From Rhodeus uyekii (taxonomy: Eukaryota > Chordata > Actinopteri > Cypriniformes > Acheilognathidae), in the NCBI GenBank assembly GCA_037043235.1, contig JAWRVZ010000050.1, positions 4,089,501-4,153,500 of the forward strand: a stretch of DNA of 64,000 bases, read 5' to 3'. Below the pieces are notes generated by a model. That model did not search any database. It was not told where the DNA came from and saw only the letters and a list, made by a program, of their open reading frames with translations. Made by a program: the position numbers and the translations under genes. Positions 33,101 through 43,169 of the stretch are shown piece after piece (positions within the stretch are counted from its first letter, which is position 1; each line of letters begins with the position of its first letter).

Positions 33101-33552
33101 GTCTTTTCTACGGCTTTGCAGAGCTTAAATAAACTTTGTTTGATTCCTTGTAGATGTGGAGCTGTACAATCTGATTTCTGTAGACAATCATCCACAGAAG
33201 ACACAATATCTCTCACTTCTGCCATAGTTTCTATATTAATATCTGCTTGTTCACGAATTTCCTCCATAATGTCATCCAGTGTTTTCTCATCAGTGTTTTT
33301 GGCAATTTTATTAATTTTTGCCTCGACATGATACACAATCTTATCGTCATTCGATGTCAGATCTGACACACTTATTTTGTGAATCTCCACTTGATAAAGG
33401 ATTTTTAACATCCATGTGTGAAAATCGTCCTTCCGTCCATTAAATTCTTTCACAAGAGCTTTAAACAACTTAACAACATCATCTTTTTCCCATTGTCCGT
33501 TCTTAATCAGGGAAAGAAGTCGTGATAATAGCAATTTTCCAGATTCTTCCAT
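30166..33552 (-). CDS. SecA-like DEAD-type ATPase with TPR-like C-terminus (1128 aa)
   Basis: The start is the ATG at 33552; a TGA in the same frame 12 bases upstream excludes an earlier start. Motor motifs appear in SecA order: GTGEGKS (residues 179-185, Walker A), VVYGTT (250-255), VIVDEVDS (281-288, Walker B), RWGDGLQQ (534-541, matching the SecA RWSDGLHQ box), YGITGT (575-580), ATNLAGRGTD (699-708) and FGRTARQGSPG (739-749). Bacterial and plastid SecA use this motor to push proteins through SecY. Residues 1-150 and about 300-480 are helical and unlike the SecA cross-linking domain. Residues 941-1010 look like TPR helices (SGNNLREKGRLAESIEMYSKA). The SecA zinc tail is absent, and I see no targeting peptide or membrane span, so a cytosolic role is likely. 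The coding region has no intron. Substrate and partner are unknown; a role in secretion should not be assumed. Confidence 0.88.
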   Translation of the reverse strand: MEESGKLLLSRLLSLIKNGQWEKDDVVKLFKALVKEFNGRKDDFHTWMLKILYQVEIHKISVSDLTSNDDKIVYHVEAKINKIAKNTDEKTLDDIMEEIREQADINIETMAEVRDIVSSVDDCLQKSDCTAPHLQGIKQSLFKLCKAVEKTKKYKPRVTQMVSWCILVLSKSSRLVQVGTGEGKSCIVAMFAAYQAMTGKTPDIISSSPVLAERDAKEWSAFFKELGISVSFNTNKTTDKKLKECYECQVVYGTTVSFAGDFLRHRVLRQPVRPEREFHCVIVDEVDSLMLDKGLEVVYLSIDIPLMESLNEILAEIWFLVNQLKHLKTGEILGPIQQFSQVLSEIMHGNKNIDQLSIVQTAVDAKIMQIKPSIRMQESMTHFFKCLDNANVAQTEEFVTMFVRNFPEYFFKIYQLRPDGNLQKDINPTGTKKRQDISVLLLECGQCRLVYSEEDSLVKSLATMINKGYKPKLAKQTKTHIPGLPELIDGKMQTWIRKALLAKKMTLGHEYVLHGDGVVPVDYSSTGVVQNDMRWGDGLQQFLEMKHQTKLSNMSLIANFMSNLGLFKKYSNQIYGITGTLGDQTELDMLKKLYNGIETCKIPVFRRRKLYELEGMVVPEEDEWIKTVCNVVQDQVTSTVYRGPRAALVICETINRAEMFHKTLANTLSEHKLKLYVNNNMDNSKLVNEELQAGDVIIATNLAGRGTDLKVCESVNAAGGLFVLQTFLPLNIRVEQQAFGRTARQGSPGSAQLIICTSHFTESVKLVMSLNTPLTSLLSLPCYLITQILHCVTTTQFEESVNHYLKDHTSQNQETMVSALTSLLTINSFPFRISNLEKAKDARNNEVQLRLSRFFGKDIEKIIKEEELFSVYLDVLDNIYKYGFFDQRDVIVSCLHECWGLWLLMHFSEETPIETLKKQLKEDLLIAKQNLLSKQSPSSMVYYYIRSGNNLREKGRLAESIEMYSKAVEDGASGEIIPLYNRALATIMKKDAGYITQALADLEKAEKAIDSYKSHLVQIVKHVEQKAEGKTLLTKQFQAKCMVIDKLKINIQDAVMKLKRAESRGGGVKLTEKLTRFLPEYFSFGYLAVRKELEMELMHIQSLGLDTIFSLDTTFSFSGFLTKMAKQF

Positions 33553-33561
33553 TTTCAAAAC

Positions 33562-33831
33562 TCACTCTTGATATTTTTTACAGAGCAGCATCACTGTCTG
33601 TGGACATGGAAAAAATACTTTAAAGTTATTTTTATTTTATTTATTTTTAAACTTTCTAATTTAAACTTCTGCTTAGCTAAAGAACATGAGCAGATAAAAT
33701 TACTAATTAGACTTTATTTTTAATAGATAAAAATGCTTTAAAAGTGTATTCTCTAAGTATGTTAAAAAGTACACTCAGATATTTTTCCTGAGAAAGCATT
33801 TATTTATAATACTCACACCTTTCGAAATCAT
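33562..33831 (-). other. 5' exon, intron and upstream ORF of the SecA-like gene
   Basis: On the - strand a small exon ends at 33817 (CGAAAGGT) before a GTGAGT donor. A good acceptor (TCCATGTCCACAG) ends at 33598, giving an intron of 219 bases. An ATG at 33831 opens 16 codons across this junction to a TGA at about 33564-33562, only nine bases before the main ATG and in its frame. If this transcript exists, the short upstream frame would lower translation of the ATPase. The 5' exon is homologous to that of GTPase copy 3. Confidence 0.5.
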
Positions 33832-33877
33832 GTTGTTACATCAAACCCCTTCGAGAGTCATCTGTGAAAAGTCTCAT

Positions 33878-33893
33878 GGGAGTTTCCTTATAT
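33878..33893 (-). promoter_or_regulatory. NF-kB-like site and TATA-like word of the SecA-like gene
   Basis: GGGAGTTTCC (33878-33887, + strand) fits the NF-kB consensus GGGRNWYYCC. On the - strand it abuts TATAAGG (33893-33887), about 60 bases upstream of the 5' exon ATG. A partial CRE (TGACGTC) lies at 33907-33913. The position supports a promoter; binding is inferred. Confidence 0.4.
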
Positions 33894-34177
33894 CAGTTTG
33901 AGAAGATGACGTCTCTCATGCTCTGGAATTTCCAGTGAGCACGATATCAATTGATTCAATTTGTCACGTGATTTGAAGGAACACAAAGTGTATGCAATTC
34001 ATTGTTTACACATAGAGAACTGAAACTATGTACAATTGATTTAAAATTTACCAAAAATAAAAGTTTGCATGCAAAATGTATTGTTGGATAATCGGTCATC
34101 TACAAACTACTTGGTTATTGTTTCATCTGCTTCTTTTGCCCACAGCTTTTATTGTGATGTTGTCTGTCTGTGCATTC

Positions 34178-34187
34178 TTTCACTTTC
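34178..34187 (-). promoter_or_regulatory. ISRE-like sequence upstream of the SecA-like gene
   Basis: On the - strand the word is GAAAGTGAAA, a match to the core interferon-stimulated response element GAAANNGAAA, about 350 bases upstream of the 5' exon. An identical word lies at 35058-35067 and another, on the + strand, at 36183-36192. The + strand reading of this site also looks like a splice acceptor tract (TTCTTTCACTTTCAG), so chance or splicing is an alternative. Confidence 0.4.
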
Positions 34188-34374
34188 AGTTGTGTTGGTA
34201 AGTACCGAAAATGGTGTGATGCAGTTGGTCAGTTATGAATGCAGGTTTCTTTGTAGTTCAGGTCATTTCTTCACTAACAGGTTATTTGGTGTGCAAGGAA
34301 TGTCTAGCATGACTGCTATACTGATGTCTTTTTCTCGGGTTTTTATAACTCCTTCATTTATCAATCTGCATTTG

Positions 34375-34436
<62 letters not shown>
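34375..34436. repeat. TA dinucleotide microsatellite
   Basis: An almost pure TA run of about 60 bases. Length is likely to vary between individuals. Confidence 0.95.
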
Positions 34437-34439
<3 letters not shown>

Positions 34440-34442
<3 letters not shown>

Positions 34443-35883
34443 ATAGAGGAGTTCTGTTAATCAGCTCTTCATATACAGGCAAATTAGTGACTGATTGCTG
34501 GACACACTAATGATCTGTACAGTTGCTGAAAACAAAAAATAAGTCATCCTATCTATTTAAAATGTTGAGTCCGCAATCTACATGCTTTTTCCCACTATCC
34601 AATAAGTGGTTTGAGCTTTTATTTCTTAAATCTTATTTATTGTATAGTATGTTTTTGTATAGTATGTTTTTGTAGCTTTTTTTGCATATGTGGTATAAAC
34701 AACAACAACAACAACAACAACAAAGGCTTTCTGAATTTACTAAACCTTTTAAGGTAAGAAAAAGTCTGTATATAAGACATATTCAGTCCTGTATTTAAAC
34801 CTAAAAAATCCAAAACAGCTTTGAAGTTGGACAGTAACTGAGGAACAATTTAAAAGTCGTCTGAATAAAAGTAGTGGAAAGCAAGTCCTGTTAGAGTATT
34901 AAAATGTAAACTTTGAAACAGAATTTAGAAAACTGGTTATAATGATTAACTGAGTAAACTTTCAGTTCCACTTGATCAAACATTTGTGTGTGCTCGTGAT
35001 CATGCAGAGTCATGTGTGTTAAGCTTTCTTTTGCTTGGGTAGTTCAGCAGTATTTGCTTTCACTTTCACTCTCATGTAATCTGCAAAAAATCTGATCATA
35101 GATTAACATTTCAAGATCATTTTTATAAAGCTGGCTTCATATTAAATTGAAACAAGCACATGTATAATCATATACATGATATAAAGAACATTACCTTTTA
35201 ATGGAGGGGTTTATCTGTGACTTTCTGTTTCCAGCCCACTGAAACAACTAATAAAATATGTAACTTGAAAAGCATTGAACTCCTTTCCATGGGAACGTTT
35301 AATGATTTTTAGGTATAAAAATTAAAAAATTGTAAAAACTTGCTTAGTTTTAAGCAGAATATGAATATGAATATAAGCTCTGCGCTCCCCTCCCTGGCCA
35401 CCAGAGGGAGCTCACATTTATACTGACTCTACACTACACACTACATTACCCAGATACCCTCACATTGGACTGATTGTACAAACCAGCTGAACACCATCAG
35501 GACTGTTTGACACCATGTTTCATATTCACAGAGACTATTTAATAGGGATGTGGAAATGAGGCTTCATGAAGCACCGAGGCTTCACCCTGGCTGTTTCGGG
35601 AAAAGATTCGAGGCTTCGCGAGTGTCATGAACAGCGCCATCTGGTGCTTATTTAAAATAAAGCAGGCAGAAGCCTGTGAAAGAAGCTCTGTCAGATGAAG
35701 CAATCACAACACACTCCATCTTTTCAATGCTATGTGTACAAATAAAAGCTGTATATGTTTGTGTTTAATGTATCCAGAACAAAAAACATTTACCCATAAA
35801 GTGTGACAATAAAATATAATATGAATTTATATGATTCAATAAGATCTAACGTAGGCTTACTCTCTCTCTCTCTCTCTCTCCCC

Positions 35884-35921
<38 letters not shown>

Positions 35922-37105
35922 ATAAGGACATTCTGTGATAGGATCATTATGAGCGTGTGTCCGCGTGAGAGATCTATCTCTCACCAATGATCGCAGTACA
36001 TCCACGATATCATCCTAAAGCAGAAGGATGTTATCAATAATGTAAATCCTTCCAAGTGCATGACGATTATATCGAAGTTATGTTCGAATATAAATTATGA
36101 GATGAAGAGGCTTCTGTTGTTGTGGATAAAGGAGAAGCAGATTTCCCATGACAGGTATTTCGTTAAAAGCTCTGCGTCAAGTGAAAGTGAAAGTGGGGGT
36201 AGTCAGGGGAAAAAAGGTAAGAAAAGTGATCAAACGAATACAAATCGAAAAAAAATCAAAACAATAATATACAATAGAAAAGTTTAAAAAGAAATACGTA
36301 ACTTAAGTTATGTTAATTTAAGTTATGTAGTGTTCGTGCGAATCAAGTGTCTCCATACACCCCCCCCCCCTCCTTCTCCGCACATGCCGCTGTCTGTAAA
36401 AACTTATAATTAAAACCCCATTTTACTTGATATCACACATGTATCACACTGTATACATGTACTATAATTGTGTGTGTGTCTATACCAATATGAACTCTAT
36501 TGACTCTCCTCACAAAACCATCAATCAGACTGAGTCAACAAGGACTCGTTAAGGAAGATCTGGGGGTTTGAAGCTTCTGACACGCAAAGTGAAACGCGCA
36601 CGTGATTGGACAGAAAGTGAGGCTTCATTTGTCATCGATCACGTGACTCGGGGAAACCAATACACACCCCGATACAGTGCTTCATTTCAAATTGTGTCAC
36701 ATGAGCGATACACACATCGAAGCTTCGGTGTCATACGTAACATCACTACTATTTAAACCTGATTTCCCCACAGCTCAGGGCGAAGTCTTGATTAGCCGTG
36801 GTTATCATTTCTGAGCATTATTATTCCTGTCTGATTATACTGTTGCTGATTCTGCCTGTTTGCTCGTGTTTGATCCTGTTCTGCCTGCCCTGACCTGTGC
36901 CTGGAATAACGTTTGATGATTGATAACTGCCTGTCTTGACCACCGCCTGTACCACTATCCTGATTCTGTCTGCCTGCCTTTCTGACCCCTGCCTGGATTA
37001 CCGTTTCTGTATGATCTCTGTTTGCCCTGACTTCCTGCCTGTACGACCATTCTTATTAAAGACAATAGCAATTGGATCCCTGCCTGTGAGTCCCCTCTGT
37101 TACAA
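34440..37105. repeat. Intergenic DNA with interspersed repeats and CT/CA microsatellites
   Basis: A CAA trinucleotide run lies at about 34700-34722 and a CT then CA run at about 35860-35921. Words AGGCTTCATGAAGCACCGAG (35550) and GAAGCTTCGGTG (36718) suggest the two ends of a degraded DNA transposon. A repeat-like tail full of CCTGCCTG words lies at 36770-37105. The frame at 36060-36287 has a Ser/Lys-rich end but no domain. I cannot name the families. Confidence 0.35.
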
Positions 37106-37389
37106 GTTTTAAGACCAAACATTTTTTTGTATGACTAGATTTAAGTTTAAATATTCTAGTTTTAAAGCAGTTTTCACTAATTTCTGTTGTTCAATGGTTT
37201 AAAATAGGGAAAAAATACTAATTTTAAGCATGTTTGTCTAGTTATAAGATACAGTAGCATTTCTTATTGACAAGATAATTCTGCTACTTTGAAGAAATCT
37301 TACCAAGTCATTTTTGCTTACACTGTTGGCAGATTTTTTTTGCTTGATTTTAGTAAGATTTACCTAGATTTAAGTAAATCTTACTATTT

Positions 37390-37606
37390 TCAAGAGGGGC
37401 ATTTTTTGCATTGCACAATAGTAGCATTGGAGGCAGGAGATGCAGGAGCAGCAGTGGCACCAAGAGGAGAAACAGGACGGGCAGGAGCAGCAGAAGGAAA
37501 AGAAGCTGGAGGGGAAGGAGCAGCAGCAAGAATTGTAACAGTAGCTGAAGTGGCAGCAGGAGGAGCAGCAGCAAGAATAGTAGGCAGGAAGGCAGGAATT
37601 GCTGCT
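37390..37606 (-). other. Ala/Pro-rich small ORF of unknown status
   Basis: A - strand frame starts with ATG in a good context (GAGCACCATGTC) after a pyrimidine-rich tract ending TTAAG. It encodes repeats of AAAP/APAR type and ends VQCKKCPS before a stop. The DNA is a degenerate GCAGGAGCAG-like repeat, so low-complexity DNA that happens to be open is the likelier explanation. Confidence 0.25.
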
Positions 37607-37639
37607 GACATGGTGCTCACAGAGCTTTCTTAAGCAAAA

Positions 37640-39300
37640 AGAAAAAAAAAGATAAACTCAGAATCCCTAGTGAATTCAGAATTTGTAAGCGTTTTCTGCA
37701 AATAATCCATATGTCACTGTAAATATGAAAAAGCAACATTTTAAATGCCCACATTCGCAAATTATTACTAACAGTGTTAATCTGTAAAATCTGTACGTTG
37801 GATTATACAGGAAACTGAAGGTGATGTCAAATACCAACATTTTTGAGAGGTATACACAGAGCAGGGAAAACTTAATATCTTTATTCTCCATGCTTAAGTG
37901 TGTTAAACCATGTGTTGTGAACTTAAAGATTTTGTAATATTTATGGGTTTTAGACTGTAGGGGAATTTACAGTTAAGCACCCGAGAATCAGATGTAGTGA
38001 CTAGGAGTCAGACGTATAATCAATTTTATTTGATTAATGTAATCAATAAAGAATTTTTTGAAGAATAGTTTTCAGTTTCATCAGCAAAAGCTTCAAGTCT
38101 CACAAGGAATTCCTAGGCTGCCACACTTACAATCACAATGTTACAGCAATTATAACTTACACTAAGGTAACGGCTATGTCATTACTTCAGGTTGAATGAT
38201 TGTGACTGGTTAGGAAATGGATAAACTTAAGAAACGATGTCTTCGATGTCTTCATCGATCGTTGATGTTTTCAACAAGGTCTCTGGTTTAGGCACTAAGG
38301 TCGCAGGACAGCATTTCTAGGTGCCAACTTGTAGAGAAAAACAAGTCGTTCTGTTTCCTTACAGTGCCACCCAATCTGATCTGTAACAGAGTGTGCTAAC
38401 ACACACAAATACAAAGTGTACATACATTTGAAGTCAGTCAAAAACTTGATTATAAATAACTCATTACAAATCACTTAAAATTACATATATTGAAGGATAT
38501 TGAAAAGGATAGACACATTAGACAGTGATGAGCTATATTTTGTTTGAAATCAATGTTTGAAATAATTTAATCGAAACCATAAGTTTGAAAAATCCATTGC
38601 ATTTTACAATACAGCATTGGTCAATCTATCAAGAGTCACAAATCAGCAATTCCTTAATTTTATTTTCTGCAAGTGCATTCTGTTCACTGCTTAGTGTTTG
38701 TGCAGCTGCCTCACGGGGGCGACATGCTGTCAGGCGAAACAAAACTCTGATTTGGAAAACTGTCAGTTCAAAATAGAAACCTAGCTTTGGGGATTTGTTG
38801 CTTTTCCTGTTTTACCAAACATGTATCGAACTTGTTCCCTAAAGGCCTACTAGTACATAAGATTAAGACATATTTTTTAGAAGGACCTTATTCCTTCTTT
38901 ACTCTGCATTATGTTTGCATATAAACATATTAGGTTTGCTCTGTTAACATGAATATTCCTGAGATCTGATCAAGAGCTACGGTAGACTCAATCTCTGGTC
39001 GTGCTCATAAACCCCCAACGGATGCCCGAAAGTTTCTGAAATGCCAATAAAAGAGCTTGATTAGCTGGTCTAGGTGTGTTTAATTGGGGCTGGAGCTAAA
39101 CCAGATTTCGATTGGACAACACTGGATTTTTAACTAAACATTTCTGTAGTCCCCCCACAAACCACACAAGGCCATCTCTACCACATGGAATTAACAACTG
39201 CTGCTGAATTCAGACGATTTCACAATGAAACTGATTAAAATCCTAACTCTGTTACACATATAGACAGTTTCAAATTCTTAATTTTCATTGATTCATGTCT
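37640..39300. other. Intergenic DNA downstream of GTPase copy 3
   Basis: No gene supported. A repeat-like stretch at about 39050-39110 (CTTGATTAGCTGGTCTAGG) resembles a common fish interspersed element. Confidence 0.4.
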
Positions 39301-39301
39301 T

Positions 39302-40907
39302 TCATTTGTTCACTGCCAACCCGAAAGCACGTTCCAGTTTTTCCAGACCAGCTTTCAGGTAACTGAGAGCGTCTTTATTTGCTTCTTCAGCTTCAGCGGT
39401 TCTTCTCATTTCCTCCAGCTCTTTGGCCCACTTCTCTTTCCCAGCCTCTCTCACTCTGGGGATGAAGAAGTCCAGATGTTGAAGAGTGAATGCCGAGTCT
39501 GGCTTCAATGCGATCTGAGACAGATGCTTGATGGTCTTGTAAGCTTTGGATAGAAGAGCTGACTTTTGTTCCTCAAGCTCCTGCAGATCTTCATCAAGAT
39601 AATCCATTACAACAGAAAACCTCTTCGACTGTCTTTCAGCTTTATCATATTCCTTTTTTATGGTGTCAAAATCCAGCTGCACGTTTGAGGTACTCATGAT
39701 GTATTTCTTGTTTTCTTTGACATGTTTGCTGTGATGGCACTTCCCTGTGCACACGGTACAGTAACCGTTTTTCATAACTTCACATTTGCTGGGATTAGAA
39801 ACCCACCAGCAGTCAATCTCATGGCAGTTTTCCTGACAGACACTGCAGGTCGTCGCCTTCCTTTGCTTCCATGACTTGCTCTCAATGGGCACCTTCTCTT
39901 TCACTGGCTTGTTTACTTGAATGGTAAAGTTTTTACACTCTTTGATATTTTCCTTATTCTGTCTCATTACCTCCTGAATCTGAAGTTTTTCAGACTTCTT
40001 TGACTCTTTCTCTTGAATTCGCAGCTGTAAGTTGCACATGGAAGCTTCTAATATAATGCGCTCTATCAGGACATCTGAAGTCAACTCTAAACCTCTTCTG
40101 TACTTTGAATTTAGAGATCGAAGAAACTGCTTCATGGCTTCCATACTGTCTTCCCAGGCGACTCTTTGAGCACGAAGGTAACGCTCTTTATTGTGACGGG
40201 CGTCAGCCTGCCGGTTGTTGAATAAGAAATGAACAGGTTGGTTATCATGGTCTCGTCTGCAGGGGATTTTAGCTTTATTAATGGCACCAAGGACATTTTG
40301 AGGTGGAAGACCATCAGAGTGTGTCATTAGAAACATAATGTTGTTCACAATGTCTTTTCCAAATAAAGACAGAACTGAACTGATGATGTAATGCTGTCTG
40401 TCTGAAAGACGATTCTTAGATGCTTGAATCACAAAACACACAGCGTCGACTTCACAAACTCCTTCATTGCTCTGAAACAGCATTGCTAGATTCTCAGCCA
40501 CTTCCAGATCTTTTTCCAGTCCTCTAGTGTCTCCGTATCCTGGAGTATCAATGATGGTGAGAGAAGTTGAACTATTTAATGAGGAGACCTCATACATGGT
40601 GATTTCAGATGTTTGTGATTCTGATTGGTCTCTGGCTGCTTCTTCTGTGATTTCATACCATAGTTCATCCTCAAACTTCACTCTCATTAAGTAGTTGACC
40701 ATGGTGTTGATGATGGTGGTCTTCCCAGCACCAGTTTCTCCCACCAATAGAACAATTTTATTACGTTTACTGGTGTCTTTTGTCCCAACAGTCCATTTTC
40801 GGACTTTCCCATTATCATCAAGCACTTTTTTCACCGTATGTAGACGATATCGCTTCGGAGGTCCTTGAGTAATCAGAGTTGGTCTGCGTGGTGGAAGACT
40901 TGGCTTC
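39302..40907 (-). CDS. GTPase copy 3, main exon
   Basis: The exon follows an acceptor (ATCTGCAG, ending 40908) and runs to TGA at 39302. With the five coding bases at 41951-41955 it gives 536 residues. GETGAGKTT, DTPGYGD and THSD are all present, although the segment before G3 differs (SSLNSSTSLT instead of CPSKNPESLT) and NYLMRV replaces NYLLGV. The Cys cluster is complete, with one change near its middle (EIDCWWVSNP for EFDCWWVSDP). The helical C-terminus is as in copies 2 and 4. The gene has the same orientation as GTPase copy 4 and the SecA-like gene. By homology it is a cytosolic nucleotide-binding protein likely to self-assemble. Confidence 0.87.
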
Positions 40908-41950
40908 CTGCAGATGAAGGCAAATATTTCTTAGAATGTTTGTGTAGCAAGAATTTAAGATTAAATACCCATTTAAAACTATGTAAAAAATTAAAATGTA
41001 AATTCATTAATACTTTTTACATGTTATAAACATAATAATGGACATCATGAATGTAATTTGTAGAAACTTATGTTTTAAACCAGGAAGTTCCACTGAATAT
41101 AGTAAACATGTAAAAGTCAACATTTATCACCAGCCAGACAACCCTTGATACAAATCACATTTTAATTTGAACACCCAATTATTCTTATCTTCTGAATCAA
41201 GTGAGTAATTCAACAGGACATTCTCTTACACACTGCAGCGCTCAGCGACGTTACGCTGAAAGCTCATTTTTGCTGGGGTTAAAGGAATAGTTCTCACTTA
41301 ATCTTTCTCTGTGGAGCACAAAAGAAGATATTTTAAAGAACAATGAAAACAAACAACATTGGACCTCATTGACAATCATTGCATGGACAAACATTTCTAA
41401 GAAATAAATAATTATTTTTTTGTCTTTTATGTGCTATAATCCACACACGACCAAAAACTTTCAATAAAATTCAGTCAAGATCGAGGCAATAAACCGGTCA
41501 CAGAAAAAGTTACACTATTTCTGGTTTTACACTAACTCCTTAAGCTCAGGTATAGTAGTATTTTGAACAAATTGCTTTTGTTTTCAAATCTTTAGAAATT
41601 CAGTCTTGATGTTTTTTCACAATCTAGAAAAAAATCCACATAGAGAGCAATTTCACTTATGCTCAATCACTCTAAAATATGTAAGCAGTATTCAATTATT
41701 TTTTATGGATTTCCACTATTATTGAAATGCATAAATCATAAAAAAGGTTTACTTTTTTGAGTGTATGTGTGCATACATATACTATATATATATAGTATAC
41801 ATATATGTGTGCGTACTGTATATGACACACAACAATTAAGGTAACTACAGCAATATATATTTTACATTAAGAAAAATATAGTTTGCTTGTTTTAAAAGTG
41901 TGTTTAAGTTCTTTGGTTTTACTGAGAGATAATGTATTTGTAATACTTAC

Positions 41951-41955
41951 ACCAT
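41951..41955 (-). CDS. Candidate first coding exon of GTPase copy 3 (5 bases)
   Basis: On the - strand CTCGAATGGT is followed by a perfect GTAAGT donor (41950-41945). ATG GT plus the first base of the main exon gives Met-Val-Lys-Pro-Ser, in frame with the GTPase. The implied intron is 1043 bases. A second ATG at about 41997 would also be in frame if a weaker donor two bases upstream were used, adding about 13 residues. The surrounding about 45 bases are homologous to the 5' exon of the SecA-like gene. Confidence 0.5.
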
Positions 41956-42059
41956 TCGAGACCGTGTTGTTGTGGAGTTTTCAGAGCAAACCTCATCGTG
42001 AGTTAGTCTTGAGGAAATTTGAGAAAGGAACGTATTCTGTTCTAGTATTTCCAGTTATA

Positions 42060-43130
42060 CCAGGTGTCTTCAGTTTTTCAATTGAAAGGAATGTGATGGG
42101 TGTTTTTATTCGTCTGATACGTTTTACACATGCATTTAGTTCTTTATTTAGGGAAGCCCCTAAATATTTCAAAAATCTTGCTGCCATGATGAGTTTCTAT
42201 TGAGAGTCGATCGCAGGGCACTCAATGTGGTGATGGGTTTGAAATGACATTCAAGCAGAGTACTCTGTATTTTCTCTATGCTTTCAAATGGTAGAACTGA
42301 GATGGTATGTTACCATAGTATTAAGAAATCAGGCTGTAATCATGGTTTCATCTGCAAGAGTTTGATCGACGTCAACTGTACTGCTAGCGTTATTACCCGT
42401 AAAGTAGGTTACGTCTGGGGAATGGAATTCTGAGTATGCTTTCCTGTTTGCTTCATTGTTTCACTGTGGTATTCCAGAAAGCAGGTTATATTACACACCT
42501 GGGTATGTTTATGGGTAAGCGGAAAAAAACAACTTCCAGTAACTTTCAGGTTATACAGGTAGTGTTGTATTTATGTTCCCCTAAGTAACAAAGTACTCCT
42601 ACACACTTCTCTGCAACCTCTTCAGATTAAAAGATATGGTTTTAACATTCCGATTGAGAGCACTGCCTGTTGGTTAGGAACTTCAGGGGAGTCCGTGCCA
42701 AGCTCAGATCAGATCCGCACACTATTGGAGCTCGATGGAATTAATGTTCGGGTTCAGATAGAAGGTAATGTAAAAATACTTTACAAGTCACCAAATGGCT
42801 TCAGGAGTAAAAAAAACAAAACAAAAAAAGATAAACATTAAGACAAACAAGACTTCTGGGCTTCCGTTGACCTTTCATCCCAGTTACACCTCATTATAAC
42901 CACATTACATAATATAGGCAACAAGTTTCAAAAAATGCAACACCTTTTATTAAGTGAGAAAGAAGAATCCACTCCAGGTCAAGTTGGTTTCTTGGCCTCC
43001 TTCTTCCCAATTTTGTACTGTTCCCACTGAAAACCTTGTATCATCAGATCGTTTATGTCAAGCTTTATTTTACCTTTTGCCCCTGATTTCTGTTTGCAAA
43101 TTTTTAAAAATAGAGTTCATATTATTTATT
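42060..43130. other. Upstream DNA of GTPase copy 3
   Basis: The block at about 42170-42465 is homologous to 48280-48412 inside intron 1 of GTPase copy 4 (shared ATCTTGCTGC, GATGAGTTTC and CTTCATTGTTTCA), so the duplication that produced the two genes extended here. A repeat word ATTCCAGAAAGCAGGTT begins near 42472 and recurs near 44653. Confidence 0.45.
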
Positions 43131-43169
43131 GGATCTTGAGATAAATCAGATACTTCAGGTATGGGGAAC

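Noticed and set aside
30166..33552. Bacterial contamination as the source of the SecA-like gene
   Set aside because: The gene lies in continuous fish-like DNA with an AT-rich eukaryotic codon style, a GT-AG 5' intron, and a 5' exon homologous to that of a neighbouring fish gene.
34178..34200. Mini-exon on the + strand between TTTCACTTTCAG and GTAAGTACC
   Set aside because: It would be only about nine bases long, with no neighbouring + strand exons. It is kept only as an alternative explanation for the ISRE-like word.
37289..37633. Ala/Gly-rich frames on both strands
   Set aside because: Several frames are open at once over a degenerate GCAGGAGCAG repeat. That is expected of low-complexity DNA and not evidence for a gene, so only the - strand frame with an ATG is listed, at low confidence.
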